Below the pieces are notes generated by a model. It was not told the origin of the DNA and did not search any database. It saw only the letters and a list, made by a program, of their open reading frames with translations. Shown in pieces: positions 10,057-20,089 of a DNA stretch of 64,000 nt. The stretch lies in assembly GCA_022432975.1 (NCBI GenBank), contig CM039508.1, positions 26,671,999 to 26,735,998 of the forward strand, read 5' to 3'. Positions within the stretch are counted from its first letter, which is position 1. Every line of letters begins with the position of its first letter. The position numbers and the translations under genes are program-made. This DNA comes from Begonia masoniana. Its lineage: Eukaryota > Streptophyta > Magnoliopsida > Cucurbitales > Begoniaceae.

Positions 10057-11656
10057 TGTGGTAAAAATTATTTCGCAAGTGTACGAGTCGCAACAAGTAA
10101 TAAAGTGATAAAATAGAGTGTCGAACCTACGAGGACTTGTTAATTAATAACCGAATTTATTAGTCTTAATTCTAAATTGAACACAAGTTTTGTGGTTCAA
10201 GAATTCAAATTAAATTACACAACCAAAACAATTAAAATAAACCAATGTAAAATATCGAAATAGATAAAATGAGATTAAATCTGATTAATAAAAGCCTAGG
10301 TACTACGATTTCACCAAGACAACAGTGATTTCAGTCTTTCGTAATTAAATTCATAAATATTCTTCCTATGTTGATGATCGATTTCACTAAATTCTAATAC
10401 AATTTCTCTCGAGCATTGTATAGGTTATCTGATTAATGGGTTATCTCTTCTCAGTCTCAAATTCTACATTAATCAAATACAAATAAATCAAGAAATCACA
10501 ATGATCACATCAATACCGTAACTATCTCTAGCCTACGCATATTTATGACATTAATTTCAGTGCTCGGGTATTTATCACCTTTCAGTCTCAAAAAACCTCA
10601 AAATTCAAGTAAAGATTGGTAAGAAATTCACAGGCTTTAAAAACAGAAATTAAATGTGCCAACAATATTGGAAGAAATATCTATAATTATAATTAAACAA
10701 AGAACATGAAATAAACATCATCTGGCTACATCGTAGCCTTAGAAATAAAACTTAGTTCATGCTAAGAGACAAAGAAACGAAAAAAATAAGGATGTTCATG
10801 ATGTTCATATATAAAAATTAAAGGAAACGAAGAAAACTACGCTGATGTATCGTTAACGCTTCTCTGGTCTCTTGAGAAATTCTCCCCTCTGCCTTTGAAA
10901 AGTTCTCCTCTAGAATCACCTTCTGCTTGCCAAAAATCGCCGAATCCTCGTAAAAATCTCTCACAATCGCCTCTTGATAAAAATTCCAGAATACTTTGCT
11001 GCCTTTCGTCTTTAGGTTTAATTCTTCTTCTCTCATCAGATCAATGGTTTAGATTCATTCTTTTCCCAAATTAACGGTTGATATTAGACAATACAAATTT
11101 TCCAAATTTGTAGCCGATCGATCGCCTGAAATGGCCGATTGATCGGCTCTAATTCTGTCTTCGTCTATTCTTCAGCCGATCGATTGCAGGAATTGTAGCG
11201 ATCGATCGCCTCCTTCTTTGCGTCAATTTTCTTTCCTTTCAGCCGATCGATCGCAGGAATGAGTGATCGATCGGCACCTTCTCTGTTTCATGCATCAATT
11301 CTTCTAAACAATCTTCTCTTCAGTCGATCAATCGCAGGAATTGAGCGATCAATCGGCAACTTGTCTACTTTGCTTATTCTTTAAAAATTTCTTGGCTTCC
11401 GCCGATTGATCGCCTAAGATTGCTGATCGATTGGCATCTTCTCTGTTTTCTCTTCCTTCACTGTTTATTCTTTTCTTCTTTTTCTCCTCAGGTTTTTCTT
11501 CTTTTCTTCTTTAGCTTCTCTTTGCTTTTCTTCCTGTTTTAAATAAATTATCTGCACACTTACACAAAATACGTCAAATTCCTTCAAACACTTGAGAAAA
11601 ACTTATCAAATCAAGTGTAAAAAGTATAAGTAAGTGTGTAAAATACACACTTATCA
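10057..11656. mobile_element. Solo LTR, 1600 bp, inserted in gag
   Basis: It begins TGTGGTAAAAATT and ends ACACACTTATCA, so it has TG..CA ends, and it is flanked by a perfect 5-bp duplication. It has no internal coding domain, so it is a solo LTR left by recombination between the two LTRs of an element. Read on the - strand it begins TGATAAGTGTGTA, which may be its true orientation. The inside is A/T-rich. At 11110-11440 it holds a loose cluster of palindromic CGATCGATCGC or GATCGATCGG motifs, each 10-20 bases, spaced by C/T-rich tracts. A 72-residue frame at 10818-11036 shows no domain. Confidence 0.9.
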
Positions 11657-11661
11657 ATGAG
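11657..11661 (+). repeat. Target site duplication ATGAG, right copy
   Basis: Second copy of the duplication. Without the insertion, gag reads AIDE then PDEQ in one frame, which confirms the insertion boundaries. Confidence 0.93.
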
Positions 11662-12195
11662 CCGGACGAACAACTCATCGCTAGATTTATCCGTGGCTTG
11701 AACCGCAATATAGGCGACGCGGTAGAAATGCAACAATTGGAGACCATGGATATGGTCATACAATTAGCCCTCACGTTGGAGAGGCAATTAAAGAGGAAAC
11801 GCAAGACCGACTTGCCTAACAAATTTCCACCACGAAACTTCAATTCTGACAAAACTTTCCCAAAGCATGAAGACAAGAGGCCCTTCAATCATAATTGGCC
11901 TCCGAAAGGACCAATCGCCACTCACAATCCCCCACCAACACATAAAGCCCAAGAAAACCAGCCAAAAGGACCAAGAGCATGTGATGTTCAATGTTTTAAA
12001 TGTCTAGGAAAAGGACACTACGCTAATGAATGCACCAACCACCGTGTGATGGTCATTAAAGAATCCACGGGTGAATGGGAAAGTGTAGAAGACGAAGGTC
12101 AATATAATAAGGTCAAAGAAGAGGACGTAGTAGAAGAGAGTGACAACAAAGCCGATGAATGCACGGCTCAAGAAGGACCTCTACTACTGTTATAA
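11662..12195 (+). pseudogene. Gag C-terminus with zinc knuckle
   Basis: Continues the capsid (LIARFIRGLNRNIGDAVEM, ALTLERQLKRKRK) through a basic, Pro/Asn-rich linker to one intact CCHC zinc knuckle, CFKCLGKGHYANEC, at about 11994-12035. It ends with an acidic stretch (VEDEGQYNKVKEEDVVEESD) and stops at 12195. A one-base shift then moves the frame into the protease part (RRALMSKNV). This could be decay or a gag-pol frameshift, which the sequence cannot settle. Confidence 0.88.
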
Positions 12196-12200
12196 GACGA

Positions 12201-12971
12201 GCTTTAATGTCTAAGAACGTGGACAAGGACTGTCAATGTGAAAATCTTTTCCATAGTCGATGTGCGGTCAAAGACAAAGTTGGTTCGATGATAATTGATT
12301 GAGGAAGTTGCATCAACGCAGCCTCCCAAGACATGGTCGGTAAATTAGGGTTGGAAACCACTAATCACCCTACACCTTACAAGCTTAATTGGTTGGACGA
12401 TAAAAATGAACATGTGATAATTAAGCAAGTAACCGTAGAATTCACCGTAGGAAAGTATAAAGATTCGGTTGTTTGCGACGTTGTCCCAATGACTGCCAGC
12501 CATATTCTACTAGGACGACCATGGCACTATGACCGTAGAGTTCACTACGACGGGTTCCTCAATCGATACACCTTTAATTTTGGAGGAAGAAAAATTAATT
12601 TACTACTTATGACACCCGAACAAGTGGCTCATGATGAGGCCACCCATAAAGAAGGAAAAATTAAGGAAAATCTTTTGTTGTCGAAATGCGAGTTAAAAGG
12701 ACAAGAGCCCTCTCTTATCAAGTGGCATACAAATCCCTTATATGAAGAAGAGATGTCGTATCCATTGGACGACACATCATTAGAGCATCAAGAGAAAAGG
12801 GAGATAAGTGAGGAGAGTATCTTTGGACTAGGTAGTATGATTGTTGCCCCATTCCTTTCCTTCCCGCCTCTTAAGAAAATTTCTTTACAATCTAATCCCA
12901 TTTGGAAGAAGTTAGCCTATGGCCTTGAGTCTACCTATTGCCTTCCTACATTACTTCGTAGAGCCATGTAA
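12201..12971 (+). pseudogene. Aspartic protease of the CRM-like element
   Basis: The retropepsin active site reads MIID-stop-GSC: the codon after the catalytic Asp is TGA (about 12297-12302), where relatives have Gly. Downstream are MVGKLGLETTNHPTPYKLNWL, VCDVVPMTASHILLGRPWHYDRRV and the flap-side GFLNRYTFNFGGRKINL, all typical of plant Ty3/gypsy proteases. A single TAA at 12969-12971 then interrupts the frame, which stays open on the other side to 13628. Confidence 0.85.
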
Positions 12972-13628
12972 ACAAATAGGATATTTACTCCCTTTGTGAC
13001 CAACAAACGCCCTATCTTACAATTGGGAGAAATACTACAACCATATTCCCCACCATGTGACTACCACAAATTTTACCATAGAACTAGAGACAAGGTTCAA
13101 TTGGTAAGAAAATTTTCATTTGTGGTCTTAAGAGGAAATGGATTACTTCTTTGGTCAGGTGATTTTAAAGGAAGCCCATTATTGCTACATGTCGGATTCG
13201 ACTACTTTGGAAACTTTCATTCCATCACTGAGCAATTGCCCTCCAAAGTAGCTATCGAATTCAATTTTTTCACCATTGCCAAAGAAAAAGTTAGTAAGAC
13301 CACCCGATTTCTAATGACGCCCTCAACCTCCGCCTTTAGTGCTCAAGTGTTAATTCCTTTCGATAATATTGGGACTCATGAAGAGGTGGCTGAATCAATG
13401 GATTTGAGGTTAAATCCTCAGCCACCTGGAGGGGATGATGTGCCATTGAGGCGCAAAGCTAGATCACGACCCAAGGTCCAGGAATTGTTTGATATTTTTA
13501 CTGATGAAAATTATTTTCTTTATTGGCAGGTAGTTGATGATCGTGATGGAAATTCAACTTGGAGCACTTGGAGGAAGATACAACTCGGCCCATGGGAATT
13601 TGTCTTCCCGGCCCAAGAGTTTATGTAA
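12972..13628 (+). pseudogene. Unidentified 3' region in frame with protease, ending inside the LTR
   Basis: This open stretch is in the same frame as the protease, separated only by the TAA at 12969. It occupies the place where reverse transcriptase, RNase H and integrase should be, but none of their motifs is present. I do not recognise the first 130 residues (ILQPYSPPCDYHKFYH, VVLRGNGLLLWSGDFKGSP). The same protein is encoded in the third CRM-like element at 25113-25312 (SKVAIEFN..LAKE..SKTT), so it is a shared feature of this non-autonomous family. The end (AESMDLRLNPQPPGGDD) matches the tail of a normal CRM-like pol, and the last 60 residues are encoded by the 3' LTR. Confidence 0.7.
13428..13435 (+). 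promoter_or_regulatory. Polypurine tract (plus-strand primer)
   Basis: GGAGGGGA directly before the LTR start TGATG. The same octamer precedes the LTRs at 16795 and, on the - strand, at 25112. It encodes part of the GGDD motif of the protein. Confidence 0.8.
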
Positions 13629-14311
13629 TTTTTGGTTTGAACTTATTTGTCATACATTAGCCTTTATTGTATGGATTATTTATATTTGCATCACGCAATA
13701 GATTGTGTGGTTAGGGTTAGATGTATGTTGGTGGATTAAGGGTTGAAGATTAATTCAACAAAAGGAGAATGCATCAACAAAAATGGAGCCCAAGGAAGCC
13801 TTAGCCTAAGGAAAAGCCCACATTTAAAGGTATGAAATTGCAGGAACAAATGTGGGTGGAACATGGCTCAATGACATGGCAAAGGCTCAGCCATTGATAA
13901 GGGATGGGCGCTAGACACGCTGGCTCAACGTTCTGGCACGCACGGGCAGGCAGTGCATCACCGGGCAGGCACGCGCAGGCATCAGCGTGAGGCGTGGGTA
14001 GGCGCGGGAGGCGCAGGCAGGAGCGTGGGGCACGGTCAGCAGGAAAGGCGCGCAGACCGCTCTAGCGCCGTTGATAGCACGCTCCTGGGCAGCATTTGGC
14101 GCCGTTGGATGGCGCGCACGGATCGACCAGTTGCACTGTTGATGGCACGTACCTGGGCAGCGCTGTGGACCGTCAGATGCACGCGCCAGCGGCCTCCTCC
14201 AACCAGATGTGCGCGCATGGATTGATCTCTCCTAGCCATCCGATCATTTTGCATCCAAAGGCGACAAATTCTTCTTCAAACCATGACAAACCCTAATCCA
14301 CCTAGGTTGCC

Positions 14312-14318
14312 TATAAAT
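14312..14318 (+). promoter_or_regulatory. TATA box of the LTR
   Basis: TATAAAT in the context GCCTATAAATGC. The LTR at 23526-25112 has CTATTTAAG at the same place (24181-24189, - strand). The LTR at 16795-18108 has lost this part. Confidence 0.65.
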
Positions 14319-14358
14319 GCATAGCATTGGTGCATGTATTGGAACTTTTGGCCAAATT

Positions 14359-14364
14359 AATAAA
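14359..14364 (+). promoter_or_regulatory. Polyadenylation signal of the LTR
   Basis: AATAAA about 45 bases after the TATA box. The short distance to the TATA box makes a compact R region, or this is a fortuitous match. Confidence 0.35.
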
Positions 14365-14970
14365 ATCTCTCTTTTCCTTCCAAGCTTGTTTGCTTTGGTT
14401 TTCCTCGATTCTTGAATCGAGTGGAGTAGCCCTCCATTGTTAACCTAGCCTTCAGGTTGCTAGGTTAACTCTTACCTATTTCCTCGCCTTCCTCCATTGG
14501 GAGTTAGGTGTTTAGGACGAAAACCTAGGCCTACGGTGGTCGGTTTTCCTCTAGGAAAATCGTTTATCCGAGAGCCTAACGTAAGATAGCTCATCGGTTC
14601 CGCCAAAGGTATCCATTTTATCTTCTCCGTTCACACATTTTCACACACTTTCACTCTTTATTGTCGGCCATACACCATCTCACACACTCACTTTTATTTT
14701 ATTGCATTTTTCTTCTTCTCCATATCATCCTTCTTCACGATTTCACACACTCTTTCTCTTCATCTCTTTCTTTTATTTTTCTCCACATTTCATGCCCTCA
14801 CCATGCATACACCATTCAGCCACCTAGCACTCACATTGTACCTATTCATTTAGTTGTATTTCTTGCCAATTTCTTCTCTTTATTTCGGTTTTGTGCAATA
14901 CAATTTCACCCGAGCACTTTGAGCCTATTTTATGGGTTACACGGCCCGTTTTCTAAGGGCCATCGTGTCA

Positions 14971-15590
14971 CTTTTTATAGGAGGTTTATTAAAGACTTCA
15001 GTTCTCTTATCACTCCTATTACCGATCTCACAAAAAAAGGAGTAGATTTCAATTGGACTCCTGCTTGTCAAAGTAGCTTCAACCTCATTAAGGAAAAACT
15101 TTGTCAATCCCCAGTTTTAGCACTTCTCGATTTCAATAAGGTTTTTGAAATCAAGAGTGATGCCTCTGGAATTGGCATTGGAGCTATATTAATGCAAGAT
15201 GGCAAGCCTCTTGCATATTTTAACGAGAAATTGAAAGGAGCTGCTCTTAACTACTATACTTATGATAAGGAGTTTTATGCCGTGATAAGAGCTATTGAGC
15301 ACTGACAACACTACCTCATGTCAAAAGAGTTTGTGATTCACTCCGACCACTAATCTTTGAAACACATTAAAAGTCAACACAAACTCAACAAAAGACATGC
15401 CAAATGGGTGGAATTCTTGGAAAGATTTCCATACATTTTGAAATATTTGAAAGGATCTGATAACACCGTTGCCGATTCTCTTTCACGAAGACGTGTCCTC
15501 TTAACGGAATTAGGCGTCCGATTCTTCGGATTGAGTGGATTAAGACTTTGTATGAATCCGACAAAGATTTTAGAACACCCTACCTAAATT
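14971..15590 (+). pseudogene. End of reverse transcriptase and RNase H
   Basis: Starts in the motif [19 protein letters not shown], then [19 protein letters not shown]. RNase H follows with all three catalytic acidic residues: [14 protein letters not shown] (about 15154), [15 protein letters not shown] (about 15258) and IHSDH (about 15345). Two stops interrupt it, TGA at 15303-15305 in place of Trp and TAA at 15351-15353 in place of Gln. Both fit C-to-T type changes. The tail [24 protein letters not shown] ends in DSLSRRR before the linker to integrase, where the frame shifts near 15550. Confidence 0.88.
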
Positions 15591-17026
15591 GTAAAAACAA
15601 GGTAGAAGGAAGATATCGTATTGTTGATGGATTTTTATTAGAAGGTGGAAAATTGTGTATTCCTGATTGCAGTCTGAGACAATGCCTTCTTAAGGAAGCT
15701 CATGGTGGAGGATTGTCTGGACATTTTGGAGAAAAGAAAACTCTAGAGCTATTGAAAGAAAGATTTTACTGGCCTCATATGATGAAAGACGTGCACCACT
15801 CCGTTGAGCAGTGCATTATTTGTAAGAAAGCTAAAAGTAAAGTTCTACCCCAAGGACTTTATCTACCCTTACCAATTTCTACACACCCTTGGGTAGAAAT
15901 TAGCATGGATTTTGTATTAGGGTCCCGAACGGGACGCAACAAGGACCCTATTTTAGTGGTCGTGGATAGGTTCTCCGAAATGGCGTATTTTATTGCCTGT
16001 AATAAAACTGTTGACTCTACTGCTATAGCCGACCTATTTTTCAAGGAAATAGTTAGACTCCATGGAGTGCCCCAATCAATCGTGTCTGACCGCAATACTA
16101 AATTTTTGAGCACTTTTTCGAAGACTTTATGGAAAAAGTTGGGAACTAAACTATGCTTTAGTACATCTTTTCACCCCCAAATGGACGACCAAACAGAAGT
16201 GGTCAATAGGACCTTGGGAACCCTTCTTCGTAGTGTTGTGGGTAAGAATCTAACCAATTGGGACATAGTGCTATCCCAAGTTGAATTCTGTTACAACAGA
16301 AGCCTTCACTCCACTACCTACCAAACGCCCTTTGAGGTAGCCTATGGATTTAATCCGAACTCCCCACTGACCCTCATTCCTATTCAAACCCAGGACCTAG
16401 TAAACTCTTCGGGAGCTAGCAAAGTGGAGCAAGTCAAGGAATTATATGAAAAGGTCCACCAGACCATTGAAAAGAATAACGCCAATTAAGCTAAGCACGC
16501 TAATAAGAGATGAAAGGAGGTAATCTTTAACGTTAGAGATTTGGTATGGTTACACCTTCGAAAGGAAAGATTCCCAGCCAAGAGACGCTCCAAACTCCTA
16601 CCTAGAGCTGAAGGTCCCTTCAAGATTTTGGAACGAATTAATAATAATGCTTATAAATTGGAGTTACCTGGCGAGTATGGGGTGTCATCCACCTTTAACG
16701 TTCAAGATTTGTTCCCATACATTGGAGAATTGGGACATGAAGAGGAGGCTGAGCTAACGGATTTGAGGTCAAATCCTCAGCCACCCGGAGGGGATGACAT
16801 GCCGAGGAGGCCCATAACTAGATCACAAACTCGGGCCTATCATTTAGTTACTCAGTTTTATGATGATTTTTCTCTTTTTGCAGGTTTTGACCCCATCATG
16901 GATTTTACTTGGGAGCCATCTTCGGAAGATGTGGAAAAACCTTTGCATTGCCTTCATTGTAACATTTGCACGGAGCCTTCAAGTAGCCCAATGGGAATTT
17001 GTATTCCCGGGCCTTTAAATATGTAA
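15548..17026 (+). pseudogene. Integrase with C-terminal domain running into the 3' LTR
   Basis: The zinc-binding part (HGGGLSGHF..CIICKKAK) and the catalytic triad are visible: Asp in SMDFV (15908), Asp in VSDRN (16088) and Glu in TEVVNR (16196). The spacing of 35 residues between the last two is canonical. HPQMDDQTEVVNR deviates from the usual HPQTDGQ. Two stops (TAA at 16487-16489 and TGA about 20 bases further) separate the C-terminal domain, which is open at 16541-17026: LVWLHLRKERFP, RAEGPFKILERINNNAYKLELP, STFNVQDLFPY. The frame crosses the polypurine tract and the last 77 residues lie in the LTR. No chromodomain is evident to the eye. Confidence 0.88.
16787..16794 (+). promoter_or_regulatory. 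Polypurine tract
   Basis: GGAGGGGA before the LTR start TGACATGCC. Here the LTR ends form an exact inverted pair, TGACA and TGTCA, which supports the chosen boundary. Confidence 0.82.
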
Positions 17027-18108
17027 TTTTGATTTTTAAACTTATTGGCCTACATTAGCCTTTATTGTATGGATTATTATATTTGTATCATGCATTAGAT
17101 TGTGTGGTTAGGGTTACATGAATGTTGGTGGATGATGGGTCGAAGAATTATTTAACAAAGGAAAGCACTTCATCAAAGGAGCCCAAAGAAAGACTTAACC
17201 CAAGGAAGAGCCCACACTTAAAAGTAAGAAATTGCAGGTACAATGTGGGTGGCAAAGTGGATCAATGACATGGCAATTATCAACCCTTGATCAAGATGGC
17301 GCGCGGCCAGCAAGAGGACCAGGCAAGCGTGTGCGCGGGCAGCAACCAGCCAATGGATAAGGCGCACGCTGGAGCCGCAGATCGCGTCCGGGAGCTGCTC
17401 CTGGCCGTTGATCATAGGCTCGCTGATCTGGATCGCTGGATGGCGCCTACCGTGACAGCACTTGATTCGCTCGGAGGCGCGCACTCGGATGCTGATCAGC
17501 GCTGTTGATGGTGCGCGCAGTCGGATGGTTTGCCTTCGGGTTTCCTCGGTTCTTGAATCGAGTGGAGTAGCCTTCCATTTTTAGCCTAGCCTTCGGGCTG
17601 CTAGGTTAACTCTTGCCACTTTTCCTCGCCTTCCTCTATTGGGAGTTAGGAGTTGAGGGCGAAAACCTAGGCCTACGGTGGTCGTTTTCCTCTAGAAAAA
17701 CGTGCACCCGAGAGCTCAAACGTGAGATAGCTCCTCGGGTCCGCCAAGGGTATTTCCATCTTCTCTTCATCCATTTTAATTTCTAGCATTTTATTATTCT
17801 CATTTTCGGCCATTTCAATACTTCACACACTCACCCTCATCTTTGCATGTTTCTTTATTTTCCTCATCATTTGTACCACGAATTTCACACTACCATCACC
17901 TTCATCTTCTTCTCCTTTTCTTTTCATTTTGTTGTTATCATCATGCATACATCCCTCAGCCCTAACACACACTTTCACCTTGCATTTTATAGTGTTTTGC
18001 ATCACTGGCTCTTCTTCCCTATTGTGGGTTTTGTGTACACACCTTCACCCGAGCACTTGAGCTTTATTTGTGGGTTACACGGTCCCTTTTCTAAGGGCCT
18101 TCGTGTCA
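16795..18108 (+). mobile_element. 3' LTR of the autonomous-type CRM-like element (1314 bp)
   Basis: Starts TGACATGCC and ends TCGTGTCA. It shares the first and last parts with the LTR at 13436-14970 but differs in the protein-coding tail and in the G/C-rich middle (17290-17520). At about 17528 it jumps from the G/C-rich part straight to TTTGCCTTCGGGTTTCCTCGG. About 170 bp that hold the TATA box and AATAAA in the sister LTR are therefore missing, and this copy probably cannot start transcription normally. Confidence 0.82.
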
Positions 18109-18167
18109 ACTTTTAACTTCGGAGTTCTGATGGGATCTAGTGCATTAGTCCTCGTATGTTCACACCC
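18109..18167 (-). pseudogene. 5S rRNA gene, 5' half only, cut by the LTR
   Basis: Positions 1-59 of the 5S rRNA (read on the - strand). The remainder is displaced by the LTR ending at 18108. It has extra changes (GATCTAGTGC, TTCACACCC) compared with other copies. Confidence 0.88.
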
Positions 18168-18539
18168 AACAAGCTTCGTCCGCCAATTCACTCTGTCCGA
18201 TGCCCAGCAAGACTGACGCAACCGGTTCCTCCCACGCAAGACCTCCCATGCCATTGAATTTCGCTCCACAAAACCCTCCACTCCCACGCGTCGAACGCTT
18301 CCACCGCGATCGCCTTTCACTCCGAATCGACCACGTCATGCATGAAAAAGTGCCATTCTCGGGCCCCAAACTTCACAATTTGCCCAAATTTTGAATAGTC
18401 AGCGCCGTAGGCTCCCACTCCCGCTACGCGCGAAGCCGTGAGGGGCAAAAAGGACAAGGGCTGCTGGAACCACAGCCTCAGCTGTCCTGCGCAGATCTTA
18501 GTTGCCCCTGATATTGAAAAAAACACTCGGTCGAAAAAA

Positions 18540-18658
18540 AAGGTGCAACACGAGGACTTCCCAAGTGGTCACCCAACTTAGTATTACTCTCGCAGAAGCA
18601 CTTTTAACTTCGAAGTTCTGATGGGATCAGATGCCTTAGTGCTCGTATGGCCGCACCT
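18540..18658 (-). rRNA. 5S rRNA gene, diverged
   Basis: 119 bases. It carries the family's special helix II and IV changes plus private changes (ATTACTCTCGCAGAAG, TCGAAGTTCTG, ATCAGATGCC) that break some pairs, so it is probably a decayed copy. An A-run (T-run on the coding strand) at its 3' side gives a Pol III terminator. Confidence 0.82.
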
Positions 18659-19076
18659 AATAATCTTTGTATGCAAATTCACTTTGTCTGGTGCCCAGTG
18701 AGACCGCCGCAACCCGTTCCTCCAACGCAAGACCTCCCGTGCCATTGAATTTTGCTCCATAAAACCCTCCACTCCCCCCGCCCTACTCATAGGCGTCACG
18801 GTTCTACAACATCCGCACTCCCACGGGTCGAACGCTTCTACTGCGATCGCCTTCCACTCTAAATCGAACACGACACGCATGCAAAAAGGGGCATTCTCGG
18901 GCCCCGAACGTCGCAATTTGCCCAAACTTTCAATAGTTAGCACCGTAGGAGCCCACTCCCACTAAACGCGAAGCCGCGTGGAGCAAAAAGGACAAGGGCC
19001 GCTGAAACCACAGCCTCAGCTGTCCTGCGCCGATCTTCGTCGCCCCTGATATGGAAAAAAGTACTCTGTCGAAAAA

Positions 19077-19194
19077 AGGGTGCAACACGAGGACTTCCCA
19101 AGTGGTCACCAACTTAGTACTACTCTCGCCGAAGCACTTTCAACTTCGGAGTTCTGATGGGATCCGGTGCATTAGTGCTCGTATGGCCGCACCT
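19077..19194 (-). rRNA. 5S rRNA gene, 118 nt
   Basis: Lacks one C in the GGTCACC(C)AACTT stretch, that is, one G of the GGGTGACC loop region of helix IV. It also has CTTTCAACTT in place of CTTTTAACTT (loop B). Confidence 0.82.
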
Positions 19195-19552
19195 AATAAT
19201 CTTTGTATGCAAATTCACTTTGTCCGATGCCCAGCGAGACCGCCGCAACCCGTTCCTCCCACGCAAGACCTCCCGTGCCATTGAATTTTGCTCCATAAAA
19301 CCCTCCACTCCCCCCGCCCTACTCATAGGCGTCACGGTTCTACAACATCCGCACTCCCACGGGTCGAACGCTTTCACCGCGATCGCCTTCCACTCCGAAT
19401 CGACCACGACACGCGTGCAAAAGTGCCATTCTCGGGCCCCGAACATCGCAATGTGCCCAAATTATCAATAGTCAGCGCCGTAGGACAGCCTCAGCTGTCC
19501 TGCGCTGATCTACGTCGCCCCTAATATGGAAAAAAGTACTCGGTCGACAAAA

Positions 19553-19671
19553 GGGGTGCAACACGAGGACTTCCCAAGTGGTCACCTAACTTAGTACTAC
19601 TGTCGCCGAAGCACTTTCAACTTCGGAGTTCTGATGGAATCCGGTGCATTAGTGCTCGTATGGTCGCACCC
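19553..19671 (-). rRNA. 5S rRNA gene, 119 nt
   Basis: Complete, with small private changes (CACCTAACTT, CTGTCGCC, GATGGAATCC). The usual A-run terminator just before it is partly broken by GTCGACAAAAGGGG. Confidence 0.82.
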
Positions 19672-20089
19672 AACATTATCCGTCCGCCAATTCACTTTGT
19701 CTGATTCCCAGCGAGACCGCCACAACCCGTTCCTCCCACGCAAGACCTGTCGTGCCATTGAATTTCGCTACACAAAACCCTTCACGCACCACGCCCTCCA
19801 CCTTGGCGTCACGGCTCTACAACCTCCGCACTCCCACGCGTCGAACGCTTCTACTGCGATCGCCTTCCACTCTAAATCGAACACGACACGCATGCAAAAG
19901 GGGCATTCTCGGGCCCCGAACGTCGCAATTTGCCCAAACTTTCAATAGTTAGCACCGTAGGAGCCCACTCCCACTAAACGCGAAGCCGCGTGGAGCAAAA
20001 AGGACAAGGGCCGCTGAAACCACAGCCTCAACTGTCCTACGCCGATCTTCGTCGCCCCTGATATGGAAAAAAGTACTCTGTCGAAAAAA

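Larger units (their letters stand above)
9423..14970 (+). mobile_element. Non-autonomous CRM-like Ty3/gypsy element (gag-protease, no pol)
   Basis: Reading from the left: gag (cut at 9422 by the Tekay-like element), a solo LTR insertion, the rest of gag with one zinc knuckle, protease, an unidentified region of about 200 residues, a polypurine tract and a 1535-bp 3' LTR. No reverse transcriptase, RNase H or integrase motif occurs between protease and LTR, so it would depend on a related autonomous element. The element at 14971-18108, with a related LTR, is a candidate. The family call rests on the gag, protease and tail wording and on the reading frame that runs through the polypurine tract into the LTR, as known for plant CRM elements. 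Confidence 0.75.
13436..14970 (+). mobile_element. 3' LTR of the non-autonomous CRM-like element (1535 bp)
   Basis: Starts TGATGTGCC after the polypurine tract and ends CGTGTCA. The boundaries were set by comparing three LTR copies in the window (13436-14970, 16795-18108, and 23526-25112 reversed). It contains the end of the protein frame (to 13628), a G/C-rich and highly variable middle (13900-14230, rich in GCGCGCA-like motifs), a TATA box and a polyadenylation signal. A G/C hairpin-forming end (CGGCCCGTTTTCTAAGGGCC) lies at 14942-14961. The next bases, from 14971, are RNase H coding sequence of another element, so the LTR is an insertion edge. Confidence 0.82.
14971..18108 (+). mobile_element. 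Autonomous-type CRM-like element, 3' half
   Basis: It resumes abruptly in the reverse transcriptase/RNase H region right after the LTR end at 14970, then runs through RNase H, integrase, polypurine tract and a 1314-bp 3' LTR. Its 5' half must lie left of the nested insertions, outside the window. On the right, the LTR end CGTGTCA is followed directly by 5S gene sequence, so the element is inserted in a 5S gene. Wording of the integrase and tail (LVWLHLRKERFP, STFNVQDLFPYIGE, GGDDMP) fits the CRM clade. Confidence 0.8.

Noticed and set aside
13953..14296. Arg/Ala-rich reading frames in the G/C-rich part of the LTR
   Set aside because: The same region in the two sister LTRs is highly variable and not open in the same frame, so coding is unlikely.
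14661..14970. Secreted-protein-like frame ([21 protein letters not shown])
   Set aside because: It is the C/T-rich end of the LTR read through the insertion join into RNase H. The hydrophobic start comes from base composition.
16863..16885. Intron acceptor inside the LTR-encoded tail (TTTTTCTCTTTTTGCAG)
   Set aside because: A similar C/T-rich CAG occurs in the sister LTR near 13530, so splicing is possible. No matching donor could be defined by eye, and the frame is open without splicing.
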